Source: Oscillospiraceae bacterium
GTDB taxonomy: Bacteria > Bacillota > Clostridia > Oscillospirales > Acutalibacteraceae
Length of the DNA: 64,000 nucleotides
Assembly: GCA_902787025.1 (NCBI GenBank)
Contig: CADAER010000001.1
Coordinates: 1-64,000, forward strand
Direction of reading: 5' to 3'
Shown in pieces: positions 56,201 to 64,000 of this stretch. Every line of letters begins with the position of its first letter. Position 1 is the stretch's first letter. The notes under the pieces are model-generated. The model did no database searches. It was not told the origin of the DNA and saw only the letters and a list, made by a program, of their open reading frames with translations. Position numbers and translations under genes: made by a program.

Positions 56201-56395
56201 ATAGACTTTATCCGCAATGGAGGTGTCGGTCATAATGGTCGCGGGGTTGGAGTTGGCGAGAACAACCTCATAGCCCTCCTCTTTAAGGGCGAGGCACGCC
56301 TGTGTGCCGGCGTAGTCAAACTCAGCCGCCTGACCGATGACTATGGGGCCAGAGCCGATAACAAGCACCTTTTTTATGTCGGTTCTTTTAGGCAT
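53210..56395 (-). CDS. carB: Carbamoyl-phosphate synthase large subunit
   Basis: A 1061-aa enzyme making carbamoyl phosphate for arginine and pyrimidines from glutamine-derived ammonia, bicarbonate and two ATP. It has two homologous ATP-grasp halves, each beginning with a PIVIGQ or PIRIGQ glycine loop ([40 protein letters not shown]), and a C-terminal MGS-like allosteric domain ([22 protein letters not shown]). The start overlaps the carA end by 8 bases. Confidence 0.97.
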   Translation of the reverse strand: MPKRTDIKKVLVIGSGPIVIGQAAEFDYAGTQACLALKEEGYEVVLANSNPATIMTDTSIADKVYMEPLTLEYLARICRYERPDAIIPGLGGQTGLNLAMRLSKKGVLDECGIELLGTEAKSIEMAEDRELFKELCERIGEPVVPSQITYSIEEAIEAANEIGYPVILRPAFTLGGTGGGFAGNDDEIRILMKNALAVSPVHQVLVEKSIKGYKEIEYEVMRDANDTAITVCNMENLDPVGIHTGDSIVVAPSQTLTNKEYHMLRDSALKIIRALEVKGGCNVQFALDPQSFRYYVIEVNPRVSRSSALASKASGYPIARVSAKIAVGMNLDEIQLANTPACFEPTLDYVVTKMPRFPFDKFADANNHLSTQMKATGEVMSVGRTMEESLLKAIRSLEMGKNHIHMEKFDSSHMTADDLLEYIAEGTDDRIYAISQLMWMGVDHSRICNITQIDMFFLDKIKKIVDFEKEMEANPDSPELLKMAKKMGFSDSYVAELWKTTEDDIYERRVKAEIFPVYKMIDTCASEFDSYVPYFYSTYESENESVVSDKKKIIVLGSGPIRIGQGVEFDYSTVHAVAAIRSAGYEAIVINNNPETVSTDYTTADKLYFEPLTGEEVMNVIHLEKPEGVIATLGGQTAVNLAAPLTARGVKIIGTDCEAIDKAEDRDAFDHLIRSLGIPHPKGEAVTNIEAGVETAERIGYPVLVRPSFVLGGRAMEIVANEEMLRRYLTNAVKVDEDKPVLVDKYIMGKEVEVDAVCDGEQVFIPGIMELVERTGVHSGDSTSVYPPFSISQKVRDTICDYTTKLGLGIGIVGLFNIQFIVDKNDDVFIIEVNPRASRSVPFLSKSAGFSLVNIATRVMLGESLAQQGITEMVPADKNRWYVKAPAFSFEKLTGMDTYLSPEMKSTGEAIGYDDSLNRAMYKAMQASGIKMKYYGTVLVSIADEDKEEALPLIKRFYRLGFNIEATGGTAEYLKANGIRTRLRHKIADGDEDIIKVLRAGYVSYVISTRSVMDGIKFGSGAALRKASIQNGVTVFTSLDTVRIMLDVLEDAIPAISTIDG

Positions 56396-57482
56396 TCTCT
56401 TTCGCCTCCTTCATCGCGTCAAGGAATTTGTTGAAAAGGTAAAAGCTGTCCTGCGGTCCGGGTGCGCTTTCGGGGTGATACTGCACGCTGAAGACTTTGT
56501 CCGCCGCGCATTCCTGACCTTCAACAGTGTTGTCGAGAATGTTCAGGTGCGTAATCTCAAGCCCGGTACCCTCAACGCTCTTAGCGTCAACGGCGAAGTT
56601 GTGGTTCTGCGAGGTGATTTCTATTTTGCCCGTTTGCAGGTTTTTTACGGGGTGGTTGCCGCCGTGATGGCCGAATTTCAGCTTGTATGTTTTTCCGCCA
56701 TAGGCAAGACCGATAATCTGATGACCGAGGCAGATTCCGAAAATCGGATATTTGCCTTTTAACTTTTTGACCGCGTCTATAACGGGAGTTACATCCTCAG
56801 GGTCGCCCGGTCCGTTTGAAAGAAAGATTCCGTCGGGCTTCATAAATTCGATTTCCTCAGCCGTAGTGTCATAGGGAACTATTGTTACATTGCAGCCGAC
56901 CTTGTTGAGCGAGCGGATGATGTTGAGTTTGATTCCGCAGTCAACCGCGACAACATTGTAGAGGTGGTTGGAAGTGCGCGAATACCAGCGTTTTTTGCAG
57001 CTGACCTTTGAAACGGCGTCTGTCGGAACGGGAGTGTTCTTTATTATTTCAACGCCTTCCTCGGCGGTTGCGTCAATTCCCGTAATGAGCGCGCGCCTTG
57101 CGCCGAAATCTCGGATTGACCTTGTCAGCTGCCTTGTGTCAATGCCGTATATGCCGGGAATATCATTCTCCTCCAGCAGTTCCGAGAGAGTTTTTGTGTA
57201 GCGGAAATTCGACGGCATATCGTTGTAATCCCTGACGATAAGGCCGCCTATAGTCATATTCTTGCTTTCAAAATCCTCATCCGTAATGCCGTAGTTGCCG
57301 ATGAGCGGGTAGGTCATAACAACTGCCTGATAGGTGTATGACGGGTCGGAGATAATCTCCTGGTAGCCGACCATTGAGGTGTTGAAAACAACCTCGCACA
57401 CCCTCTCTGAGCTGCCGCCGAAGCCGTAGCCGTAATATTCGGCCCCGTCTTCAAGAATTAACTTCCTGTCAAACTGTTTCAT
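56388..57482 (-). CDS. carA: Carbamoyl-phosphate synthase small subunit
   Basis: A 364-aa glutaminase subunit. The class I amidotransferase domain has the nucleophile Cys in [34 protein letters not shown] and the His/Glu pair in [15 protein letters not shown]. The N-terminal domain includes [28 protein letters not shown] precedes the ATG. First gene of carAB; I see no PyrR-type attenuator in the short leader. Confidence 0.97.
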   Translation of the reverse strand: MKQFDRKLILEDGAEYYGYGFGGSSERVCEVVFNTSMVGYQEIISDPSYTYQAVVMTYPLIGNYGITDEDFESKNMTIGGLIVRDYNDMPSNFRYTKTLSELLEENDIPGIYGIDTRQLTRSIRDFGARRALITGIDATAEEGVEIIKNTPVPTDAVSKVSCKKRWYSRTSNHLYNVVAVDCGIKLNIIRSLNKVGCNVTIVPYDTTAEEIEFMKPDGIFLSNGPGDPEDVTPVIDAVKKLKGKYPIFGICLGHQIIGLAYGGKTYKLKFGHHGGNHPVKNLQTGKIEITSQNHNFAVDAKSVEGTGLEITHLNILDNTVEGQECAADKVFSVQYHPESAPGPQDSFYLFNKFLDAMKEAKENA

Positions 57483-57536
57483 TCGCGTCTTCCTCTTTAT
57501 AGAAATATAATAGAATAATATAACCTTTAATGTATT

Positions 57537-57564
57537 ATTATTTACTTTTTTGTGTATTTGTCAA
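57537..57564 (-). promoter_or_regulatory. Promoter of carAB
   Basis: On the minus strand TTGACA (57564-57559), 16 nt, AATAAT (57542-57537). About 55 bases upstream of the carA ATG. Confidence 0.55.
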
Positions 57565-57631
57565 GTGGTTTTGAGAATAAAACGCCGAATAATTAATAAA
57601 TATTCACTTTTCAACAAAAACACGCGGAATA

Positions 57632-57660
57632 TTGCATTATTTTTCATACGGTTGTATAAT
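57632..57660 (+). promoter_or_regulatory. Promoter of the SGNH lipoprotein gene
   Basis: TTGCAT (57632-57637), 17 nt, TATAAT (57655-57660), about 37 bases before the ATG. Confidence 0.7.
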
Positions 57661-57697
57661 TTGATTTGCAATAAATATGTTACGAAAGTGACCGGAA

Positions 57698-58672
57698 ATG
57701 AAAAAAACTCTTGCTGTTATTCTTACATTGATTATACCGTTCTGCTTTATCGGGTGCAGAAAAATCAGAACAAAAGAGCCTTCAACCGCCGAAACGCAGT
57801 CAACTTCAGCCGTTGCGACGGCAACTCTGCCTGCTTTTCTGACTGAGGAAAGCACTGCCGTTACAACGACAAAAAAACCCGAAACAACAACCGCGAAAGA
57901 GAGCGCGAAAGCATCCTCAACCAAAGCGAAGGCGGCAAAATCGGTAATAACCGCGACACCGTCCGAAAGCGTAAAACAGGAAACAACCGGAGAAAACACA
58001 TCGGCAGAAAGAGAAACGGTTGCGAAAAATGTGTTCGACAGTCTGTTTGAATCCTCTCCCGTGACAATCCCGTCTCTTACATCCGCCGCGGCGCCGCCTG
58101 CCTCAAAAGGAGTCCGCGACAGTTCATCGTTTGACGACTGCGCGTTTGTCGGCAATTCGCGCATTATGGATTTTGACACATACGGCCTTGCGAAAAATGT
58201 TTTCGCCGATGTTTCCCTGACCGTTGACACTGTGTTCACGAAGGTCCGCTCAGGCAAAAGCGTAACAATAATAAACGAACTGAACGGCAGAAAATTCAGC
58301 AAGATATATCTCTATTTCGGCGACAACGAATGTGGCTGGGGGAGTCTTTCGACTTTTGAAGAGCATTACGGCAGAGTGGTTGACGCCGTGCGCGAAAGAT
58401 GTCCTTCGGCTGAAATATTCATAATGTCGATTATGCCGATCAGCAGAAGCGCCGACAGGGCGAACAACTACGGCTACAATATGGCGGCGATAAACAGGGC
58501 AAACGATTATGTAATCGACCTTGCGAGACAGAAGGGCGTTACTTATCTGAACACCCGCCCCGCGGTAAGCGACGCGCAGGGTTATCTGCCCGAAGAGGCC
58601 TCTTCCGACGGCGTTCATCTCGGAAGACAATACACTGTGAAATGGGCAGATTATGTCTATTACAATTCCTGA
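57698..58672 (+). CDS. SGNH/GDSL-fold lipoprotein with Thr-rich linker
   Basis: A 324-aa lipoprotein: lipobox FIGC with C20, then a 110-residue Thr/Ser/Ala/Lys linker. The C-terminal domain is an SGNH fold. Block I reads FVGNSRIMD, with S154 as the nucleophile and Asn where GDS proteins have Asp. Block III is LYFGDNECGW (N210), and block V is SDGVHL (D304, H307). It is likely an esterase or deacylase acting on wall or exopolysaccharide, but this is inferred. The SD is weak (CCGGAA). Confidence 0.8.
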   Translation: MKKTLAVILTLIIPFCFIGCRKIRTKEPSTAETQSTSAVATATLPAFLTEESTAVTTTKKPETTTAKESAKASSTKAKAAKSVITATPSESVKQETTGENTSAERETVAKNVFDSLFESSPVTIPSLTSAAAPPASKGVRDSSSFDDCAFVGNSRIMDFDTYGLAKNVFADVSLTVDTVFTKVRSGKSVTIINELNGRKFSKIYLYFGDNECGWGSLSTFEEHYGRVVDAVRERCPSAEIFIMSIMPISRSADRANNYGYNMAAINRANDYVIDLARQKGVTYLNTRPAVSDAQGYLPEEASSDGVHLGRQYTVKWADYVYYNS

Positions 58673-58727
58673 TTGAGAGCGCTTATTAAGATTGCATTAA
58701 CATATGATTAATGTCTTAAAAAGGCAC

Positions 58728-58755
58728 TTGAATACCTGAAAATAACTGCTATACT
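58728..58755 (+). promoter_or_regulatory. Promoter of the 555-aa metallophosphatase gene
   Basis: TTGAAT (58728-58733), 16 nt, TATACT (58750-58755) with extended -10 TG. Confidence 0.65.
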
Positions 58756-58795
58756 GAACACAAAAGAAAAACAATGTTAAAAAGGAGATAATAAA

Positions 58796-60463
58796 ATGGA
58801 TTTCAGTCAGGTTACTTCATTCTTTGCGCAGATGGGCGATTACATCAGAATCGGACTCAGCATCGCGTTCGCGTTTATTATGTCGCTCGGTCAGATTATC
58901 ACACCCTTTACCGCCAATCAGGCAAAATGTTTTGAAAAATGGAGCGCAGGCGACAAGTTTGAGTCAAGCTACTGCGCCGAACTCAAAAAGGATCCCGACA
59001 AGGATTTTGTGGTTCTCAACATAGCCGATGTTCAGTTAAACGACACAGAGCTTTACGACGGCTCTTGGGATCTCGCGAGAGCGACAATCAACAGCGCGGT
59101 AAACCAGACCAACCCCGATCTGATTACTCTCACCGGCGACAATGCCTGGGGTATGCTTTCATATATAGAACTTTGCAAATATATCGACTCTTTCGGTATT
59201 CCGTGGGCTCCCGTAATGGGCAACCATGACGGTCAGAACACACCTTCGGAATTCTGGTGCGCGTATCAGTTCACGACATCTGAAAACTGCCTGTTCAAAT
59301 TCGGCCCCGAAGATATGGGATACGGCAACTATATCATCAATATTACCGAAAACGGCAAAGTCATCCATTCTCTGTTTATGATGGATACTCACTCCAATGC
59401 CGATGACACCGACGCAGGCAAAGTGAACCTCGGCGCGGACGGCAGCGCGGGCTATGACCATCTCTGGGAAAATCAGCTCAAATGGTATGAGTGGGCTGTA
59501 AACGGCATTACAAAGTCGGCAGGCAAAACTGTAGAAAGCACCGTGTTTATGCATATTCCGACCGTTGAATACGACACATATTACGCGCAGTATTACGACA
59601 AGGACAACGACTGCTGGAAGGATGAATACGCGGGCGAGTGCTTCGGCGTAAATCACGAGGATGTCTGCTGCGCTCACGGCAACAACGGTTTCTTTGATCT
59701 TTGCAAAAAACTCGGCAGCACGAAAAATATCATTGTCGGTCACGACCATATTAATTCAAGTTCAATGCTTGTTGACGGAATTCGCCTTTCTTACGGTCTC
59801 AAATGCGGTTCGGGCTGCTACTGGGAATCCGAAATGAGCGGCGGCTCAACCCTCACGATTTCATCCGACGGCACGGGAACATTCAAACATGTTTATGTAA
59901 ACACAAACGACTATAAAGCGATTTTCGAATCCGGCACATACACACTGAAAGCTACAATCAAAAAAGGAGATGAAACTGTTCCGGTTGCTCTTTATGTTGA
60001 CAAAGGCGGTAAATACCGCATAGAAACCGAACTCAGAACAAGCGCATTAAATAAAGTAAAAGCGGCCTTCCTTTCGGACGGCGAAAATATATATCTTATC
60101 ATTCCGACAATGAGAATATATATCGAAGCAGGCACAACGGACGAACTTCTCGGTAATCAGGACGCGGTTTCCGCGTTTACCGATCCGACAGTTATTCAAG
60201 GCGAAAACGCAATGTATGTTAAGACCGATTTTATCACGCTTGACGGCAAGGAGTATGATGTTGAGGAATATAAAACCGATGACGGTACAACAATAAAGTA
60301 TTATTATCTGAATGAGAATCTCAAAAGAATTGAGTCGGTTGATTCAAACGGTGAAGCGACAATAATTGAGATTGAAAGCATTTCTCCCTATGTTCCCGCA
60401 AACGCGTTTAGTTTGCCTTCCGGATACATAATATATGACGGAAAACTTCAAGATGTTTTATAA
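58796..60463 (+). CDS. Calcineurin-like metallophosphatase with N-terminal membrane segment
   Basis: A 555-aa protein. A hydrophobic segment at about 19-39 suggests export or membrane anchoring. The phosphatase domain follows: D78 with Q80 in place of the usual His (ADVQ), GDN at 114-116, GNHD at 142-145, MHIP for the next His, and VGHDH near 315. The D-x-Q form is common in purple-acid-type phosphodiesterases of this subfamily. The last 170 residues are beta-rich with no motif I know. GGAG precedes the ATG. It is monocistronic. Confidence 0.85.
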   Translation: MDFSQVTSFFAQMGDYIRIGLSIAFAFIMSLGQIITPFTANQAKCFEKWSAGDKFESSYCAELKKDPDKDFVVLNIADVQLNDTELYDGSWDLARATINSAVNQTNPDLITLTGDNAWGMLSYIELCKYIDSFGIPWAPVMGNHDGQNTPSEFWCAYQFTTSENCLFKFGPEDMGYGNYIINITENGKVIHSLFMMDTHSNADDTDAGKVNLGADGSAGYDHLWENQLKWYEWAVNGITKSAGKTVESTVFMHIPTVEYDTYYAQYYDKDNDCWKDEYAGECFGVNHEDVCCAHGNNGFFDLCKKLGSTKNIIVGHDHINSSSMLVDGIRLSYGLKCGSGCYWESEMSGGSTLTISSDGTGTFKHVYVNTNDYKAIFESGTYTLKATIKKGDETVPVALYVDKGGKYRIETELRTSALNKVKAAFLSDGENIYLIIPTMRIYIEAGTTDELLGNQDAVSAFTDPTVIQGENAMYVKTDFITLDGKEYDVEEYKTDDGTTIKYYYLNENLKRIESVDSNGEATIIEIESISPYVPANAFSLPSGYIIYDGKLQDVL

Positions 60464-60506
60464 TCAAAGCCTAAAGTTAAAGGGTAAAACAGCATAATAA
60501 AAAAGC

Positions 60507-60540
60507 AAACGGCGGAGCAAGGCTCCGCCGTGTTTTCTTT
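60507..60540. terminator. Terminator between two convergent metallophosphatase genes
   Basis: ACGGCGGAGC (60509-60518) and GCTCCGCCGT (60522-60531) pair around AAG. GTTTTCTTT follows on +, and A-rich flanks give T on -. Confidence 0.85.
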
Positions 60541-61480
60541 AAATATTCATTTCTAGATAGGGCTTGCCGTCTTTTATCGCAACGCTTTTGTTCCATCTGC
60601 GCGTGGAGGTGAAACGCGGACGGATAACGACCCTGTCATCATAGACTTCAAGCACAACGCCGATACCCATGGTGTCAACCTCGCCGTGGTGGTTTCCGCA
60701 GGCAAGGCTCGGCAGATTGATAAGGCAGATGCCGTCTTCGTATTCGAAACTCGAATAGCCTTCGGACGATTTTTTGTTTTCGCCGCAAAGTCCCATATGA
60801 GAATGACCGCTGAAATAAAACACGTTTTTGTATTTTTTCAATATGGCGGCAACCTCATCGCTCCGTTCGCCTATTCCGCCTTCCATAGGATCGCGGTCCG
60901 GGTCTTCTTCTCTGTCCCAGGTGCGCGGCAGACCGTGCCTGCCGTTCAAACTCTGATGGCAGAAAACGAATATCGGCTTTCCGCTCTCACCAGCCTTCTC
61001 CATTTCGGAGGCGAACCACGCCATCTGCTCATCGCTGAACTGCGCCTCGCAGCCCGAGTCGGAATCCGTGCCGAGAAAAACGAAATGATAACCGTTGATT
61101 ATATGCGAAAAATAGGGAGTCTCTCTTTTATTGCCGGTTATTGATTTGCTGTATTTGTAAAAATTCTCAACAGCGGCTTCAAAACCGTCATCGTTCCAGC
61201 AATCGTGGTTGCCTATGGCGAAAATCATTTTGTTCGCGGGATTTCTCTTCACGAGAGCCTGCGAGACCATCTGCCAGTTCTTTTCGCTTCCCCGTGAGGT
61301 GGTGTCGCCCACGGTGATGAAGGCATCCATTCTGTGAACCGATTTTTCGGCATCCTTCGCGGCGCTTCTAAGCCAGTATTTCGGAAGGGCGGGCAGAGGA
61401 TGCTTGCAGTCAATATGCGTGTCGCTGACAATAAGAGCGTTCAGTCTGATGCCGGGATAAAGCGGCTTTAAACTGCTCAT
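60539..61480 (-). CDS. Cytoplasmic calcineurin-like metallophosphoesterase
   Basis: A 313-aa phosphoesterase without a signal peptide. All metal motifs are intact: D20/H22 (VSDTH), GDTTSRGS, AIGNHDCW, FCHQSLNG and FSGHSHMG. The ATG at 61480 is used because GGAG is 9 bases upstream; the ATG at 61489 touches the SD. It follows the DUF1015 gene by 15 bases, so the two are probably one transcript. Substrate unknown; such proteins range from cyclic-nucleotide to nucleotide-sugar hydrolases. Confidence 0.87.
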   Translation of the reverse strand: MSSLKPLYPGIRLNALIVSDTHIDCKHPLPALPKYWLRSAAKDAEKSVHRMDAFITVGDTTSRGSEKNWQMVSQALVKRNPANKMIFAIGNHDCWNDDGFEAAVENFYKYSKSITGNKRETPYFSHIINGYHFVFLGTDSDSGCEAQFSDEQMAWFASEMEKAGESGKPIFVFCHQSLNGRHGLPRTWDREEDPDRDPMEGGIGERSDEVAAILKKYKNVFYFSGHSHMGLCGENKKSSEGYSSFEYEDGICLINLPSLACGNHHGEVDTMGIGVVLEVYDDRVVIRPRFTSTRRWNKSVAIKDGKPYLEMNI

Positions 61481-61495
61481 CTTTTTCATCTCCGA

Positions 61496-62740
61496 TTATT
61501 TAAGCTTGTGAATAAATAAACCGCTGAGGAGTTTGGGCTCAAACCAGGTCGATTTTGGGGGCATAAGCCTGCCCGCGTCGGAGACGGCCATAAGCTCGTC
61601 GAGAGTTACGGGGAACATCGCGAACGCAAGGCACATATCGGTAGTGGCTCTGCGTTCAAGTTCTTTGAGACCTCTTATTCCGCCGACAAAATCGATGCGT
61701 TTGTCGTTTCGCAGGTCTTTTATACCGAGAAGCGGATCAATGAGATTCTCCTGAAGAATCGACACATCCAGCGATTCAACGGGGTCGGTGGTGTTGTAGG
61801 TGCCTTCTTTTGCCGTAACCTTAAACCACTTTCCCTCAAGGAACATACCGAAGGTGTGAGGATTTTCGGGGCGGTAGGGAGAAACGCTCGCGGGCTCAAC
61901 CGTGAATTTTTCATTCATTTTTTCAATGAATTCTTCGGGCGTATTGCCGTTCAAAGTGTTTATGACCCTGTTGTAATCCATAATCGCGAGTTCGTCGCTG
62001 CTGAAAAGAATCGCGAGGAAGAAGTTAAACTCCTCATCGCCCGTGTAGCCGGGATTCTGCTGTCTGCGCATTTTGCCGACATTTATTGCCGAAGCCGCTC
62101 TGTGATGGCCGTCGGCTATATACATACTTTCAACATCGCCGAACCATTTGGTAAGGTTTTCAATCGCCTCTTCGTCGTCAACAACCCAGACGGTGTTGCG
62201 GACTCTCTGGTCGGTCATAAAATCGCAAACGGGAGAATGCTCCGCCTTGTATTTTTCAATAAACGCGGCAATCTCTTCTTTCCTGCGGTATGTCAGGAAA
62301 ATGGGGCCCGTGTTGGCGTCGCAGGTGTCAACATGATGAATACGGTCAGCTTCTTTATCCGCGTGAGTGAGCTCGTGCTTTTTGACAACATTGTTGATAT
62401 AATCGTCAATCGAAACGCAGCCGACAATGCCGGTCTGGCTTCTGCCGTTCATAATCTGACGGTAAATGTAATAACCGGGTTTCTCATCCTGTCTGCAAAC
62501 GCCGTCTGTTTCAAGAGCGGCGAGAGCGGATGCGGCCTTCTCGTAAATCTGCTCCGAATACGGATCTGTTTCGGGAGGGAAATCAATTTCCGCCTTGTCA
62601 ATATGAAGGAAGGAATAAGGGTTGCCCTCGGCCATTTTCGCGGCCTCATCGCGGTTCATGACATCATAGGGGAGAGCCGCGACTCTGCCCGCGTATTCGG
62701 AAAGCGGTCTGACCGCTTTAAAAGGTTTTACTGTTGCCGT
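61496..62740 (-). CDS. DUF1015 family protein
   Basis: A protein of about 414 aa, conserved in Clostridia and thermophiles, with no settled function. It shows the family N-terminus ATVKPFKAVRP, then VAALPYDVMNRDEA, NPYSFLHIDKAE, the HH motif YIADGHHRAASA and PPKSTWFEPKLLSGLFIHKL. The start is odd: homologues begin M-ATVKPF-like, and here that codon is ACG (62740-62738), 9 bases after AAAGGA. A TTG three codons earlier sits against the SD, and the longest frame starts in the -35 box. Followed by the metallophosphoesterase. Confidence 0.85.
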   Translation of the reverse strand, partial: TATVKPFKAVRPLSEYAGRVAALPYDVMNRDEAAKMAEGNPYSFLHIDKAEIDFPPETDPYSEQIYEKAASALAALETDGVCRQDEKPGYYIYRQIMNGRSQTGIVGCVSIDDYINNVVKKHELTHADKEADRIHHVDTCDANTGPIFLTYRRKEEIAAFIEKYKAEHSPVCDFMTDQRVRNTVWVVDDEEAIENLTKWFGDVESMYIADGHHRAASAINVGKMRRQQNPGYTGDEEFNFFLAILFSSDELAIMDYNRVINTLNGNTPEEFIEKMNEKFTVEPASVSPYRPENPHTFGMFLEGKWFKVTAKEGTYNTTDPVESLDVSILQENLIDPLLGIKDLRNDKRIDFVGGIRGLKELERRATTDMCLAFAMFPVTLDELMAVSDAGRLMPPKSTWFEPKLLSGLFIHKLK

Positions 62741-62795
62741 ATATATCAATCCTTTCGGTATAAATATCTTTTTATTCTGTTTAAAAACTTTAAAT

Positions 62796-62824
62796 AATAT
62801 ACAATAATGACGGTGAAAAATCAA
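62796..62824 (-). promoter_or_regulatory. Promoter of the DUF1015 gene
   Basis: On the minus strand TTGATT (62824-62819), 17 nt, TATATT (62801-62796). It shows that translation must begin downstream of about 62789. Confidence 0.65.
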
Positions 62825-62884
62825 TTATTAAATCGCCCATAATTTGAACGCCTTAAAAGGGCGTCATTATGATATTTAACGAAG

Positions 62885-62930
62885 TGAAAAACAAAAGGAC
62901 TCCGCTTTTTTTACAGCGGAGTCCTGCGTG
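62885..62930 (-). terminator. Terminator of the right-edge SGNH gene
   Basis: AGGACTCCGC (62896-62905) and GCGGAGTCCT (62916-62925) pair. On the minus strand TTTTGTTTTT follows. Confidence 0.8.
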
Positions 62931-62980
62931 TTATTATCTGGATAATCAATATCGGTTTTTATTGATACTACCCGCATAAT

Positions 62981-64000
62981 TCATTGAATATGCAGAGCGG
63001 ATTTCAGCGAGGGCTCAAGCGCCTTCGCCATACAGTAAAATCCCAGGTCGTTCGGATGGCAGTTATCCACCGTTCCCGAGTCGCCGCCGAAAATATTCAG
63101 CATCTGCGTTCCGTCAATGAAATACGCATTTTCATCTCCGTTTCTGACGGCAGTTTCCCAAGTCCGCTTCACAATGTCACGGCGGATAAGCTCTTCATCA
63201 TTCGGGTTCGGCTGAGGCCGCGAAAGCATAAAAACAGGCAAATCGGGATTCTTCTCGCGGATAATATTGAAAAACGCGCAGTGTGTTGCCTCAAGGTGTT
63301 CGGGCGTCGGCGCGTTGTGGTCGTAATCAAGCACAAAAGCGGACATTTCCAGCCCCGCGATGTATTCCGCAATACACCGCTCGCCCTTCGCGCTGCCTGA
63401 AAAACCGAGATTTATATGGTCGCACGACAGAAGCCTTGAAAGAATATTCTGGTAAGAGTTGCCCGGTCGCGAGGCGCATCCGCCCTGTGTGATGGATGAG
63501 CCGTAATAAACAACAGGCGGCTGTATCGCGTAAGGAGCGGCTTTTTCAATTCTGCTGCCGGGAGGAAATCCGAGTTCCAGCTTTGTCACCCCGCTGTAAA
63601 GCGGAAAATGCACCGTGATTTCACGCAATCCGCCTTCGCCCGTGAAAAGCTCCGCGGAAAAGCCACCTTCAATATCCTGAGGCGGCATAAAAGTTCCCTT
63701 GTAAACGCCGTCTGCGTAAAGGTCAAAACCTGTTGAACCCGTAAGAGCGAAATGCGGCATTTTCGAAATATCACGCATCTTCGCGCGCAGAACAATTCTG
63801 TCCGCATCGGTGCAAAAACGGACGCGGCCGCCCGCCGTGTGCAGATTAAGCCCCCTGACACCTTCATTCGCCTCGGCGGCCACCTCATAGGGAATACGGT
63901 AAAATCCGTTTTCATCGGACATAAGACCGTGAACCGAAAAAGGCGGTTCGGTTACATCGGAAAACACAGTCTGAGAGCCGTCGGGAGCTTTCACCGTAAA
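62981..64000 (-). CDS. SGNH/GDSL hydrolase with N-terminal jelly-roll-like domain, partial
   Basis: At least 339 residues, open to the window edge. A GTG at 63994 is a possible start but no SD can be judged. The N-terminal part (IPYEVAAEANEGVRGLNLHTAGGRVRF) matches the beta-sandwich that precedes SGNH domains in some carbohydrate esterases. The catalytic domain follows: YYGSSITQGG (nucleophile Ser, with GSS for GDS), NLGFSGSAKGE, DYDHNAPTPEH and DNCHPNDLGF (Asp-His). It probably deacetylates or cleaves an ester in a plant or wall polysaccharide; cytoplasmic as far as visible. Confidence 0.82.
   Translation of the reverse strand, partial: FTVKAPDGSQTVFSDVTEPPFSVHGLMSDENGFYRIPYEVAAEANEGVRGLNLHTAGGRVRFCTDADRIVLRAKMRDISKMPHFALTGSTGFDLYADGVYKGTFMPPQDIEGGFSAELFTGEGGLREITVHFPLYSGVTKLELGFPPGSRIEKAAPYAIQPPVVYYGSSITQGGCASRPGNSYQNILSRLLSCDHINLGFSGSAKGERCIAEYIAGLEMSAFVLDYDHNAPTPEHLEATHCAFFNIIREKNPDLPVFMLSRPQPNPNDEELIRRDIVKRTWETAVRNGDENAYFIDGTQMLNIFGGDSGTVDNCHPNDLGFYCMAKALEPSLKSALHIQ

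Noticed and set aside
57483..57560. PyrR-type attenuator before carA
   Set aside because: No terminator hairpin or PyrR binding loop fits in the short leader.
61856..62797. 313-codon + frame opposite the DUF1015 gene
   Set aside because: It is antisense to a gene with clear family motifs and has no SD.
1..64000. tRNA genes, rRNA genes, CRISPR arrays and insertion sequences
   Set aside because: No cloverleaf, rRNA core, regularly spaced repeats, transposase or integrase was recognised on either strand.

Overview
The window looks like chromosomal DNA from an anaerobic Clostridia-type Firmicute, most likely an uncultured gut member of the Oscillospiraceae/Ruminococcaceae. The evidence is gene content and style. 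There is a Firmicute-order S10-spc-alpha ribosomal gene block with zinc-type S14, S4 and L36. There is a ylxM-ffh-rpsP-khpA-rimM-trmD operon. Ribosome binding sites are strong AGGAGG types and promoters are sigma-A-like (TTGAAA/TATAAT, often with an extended -10 TG). Several lipoproteins have long Thr/Glu-rich linkers. I saw no tRNA, rRNA, insertion sequence, prophage or CRISPR array.

Layout. 1-1416: 3' end of aspS. 1621-7468 (+): aldo/keto reductase with ferredoxin-like tail, a DUF4097-type lipoprotein, then a carbohydrate cluster of two Gfo/Idh/MocA oxidoreductases and two sugar isomerase-like proteins, one frameshifted. 7526-9113 (-): histidine phosphatase and a TlpA-like thiol-disulfide lipoprotein. 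9245-9856 (+): XRE regulator. 9923-10804 (-): membrane-anchored CAP-like protein. 11086-11958 (+): PHP-fold protein with altered metal ligands. 11996-15558 (-): ylxM-ffh-rpsP-khpA-rimM-trmD, driven by a consensus promoter with an operator-like palindrome. 16039-17634 (+): beta-CASP metallo-beta-lactamase-fold protein. 17768-19802 (+): a tandem pair of unknown paralogues. 19852-22037 (-): purB-purC. 22198-23721 (-): secreted LCAT-like hydrolase.

24046-39312 (+) is the ribosomal superoperon: a roughly 315-nt structured leader, then rpsJ to rplO, secY, map, a KOW protein, infA, rpmJ, rpsM, rpsK, rpsD, rpoA and rplQ, closed by a strong terminator. No adk lies between secY and map.

39372-44983 (-): topB followed by an oligopeptide-type binding lipoprotein, a GH5-like protein and a DUF3298-like lipoprotein. 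45248-53147 (+): rmuC, a GH3 glycosidase, a 1149-residue secreted metallophosphatase and an HD hydrolase. 53210-57482 (-): carA-carB. 57698-60463 (+): SGNH-fold lipoprotein and a metallophosphatase. 60539-62740 (-): another metallophosphatase and a DUF1015 protein. 62981-end (-): an SGNH hydrolase that runs off the window.

The most unusual points are these: several domains whose catalytic residues appear lost (PHP protein, second half of the 1149-aa phosphatase, GH5-like protein); two genes, rmuC and DUF1015, with ACG where a start codon is expected at ideal Shine-Dalgarno spacing; the S10-operon leader with a well-formed multi-branch RNA; a palindrome over the start point of the ylxM-ffh operon; and a duplicated family of unknown function. 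All family names come from reading motifs by eye; no database search was run.
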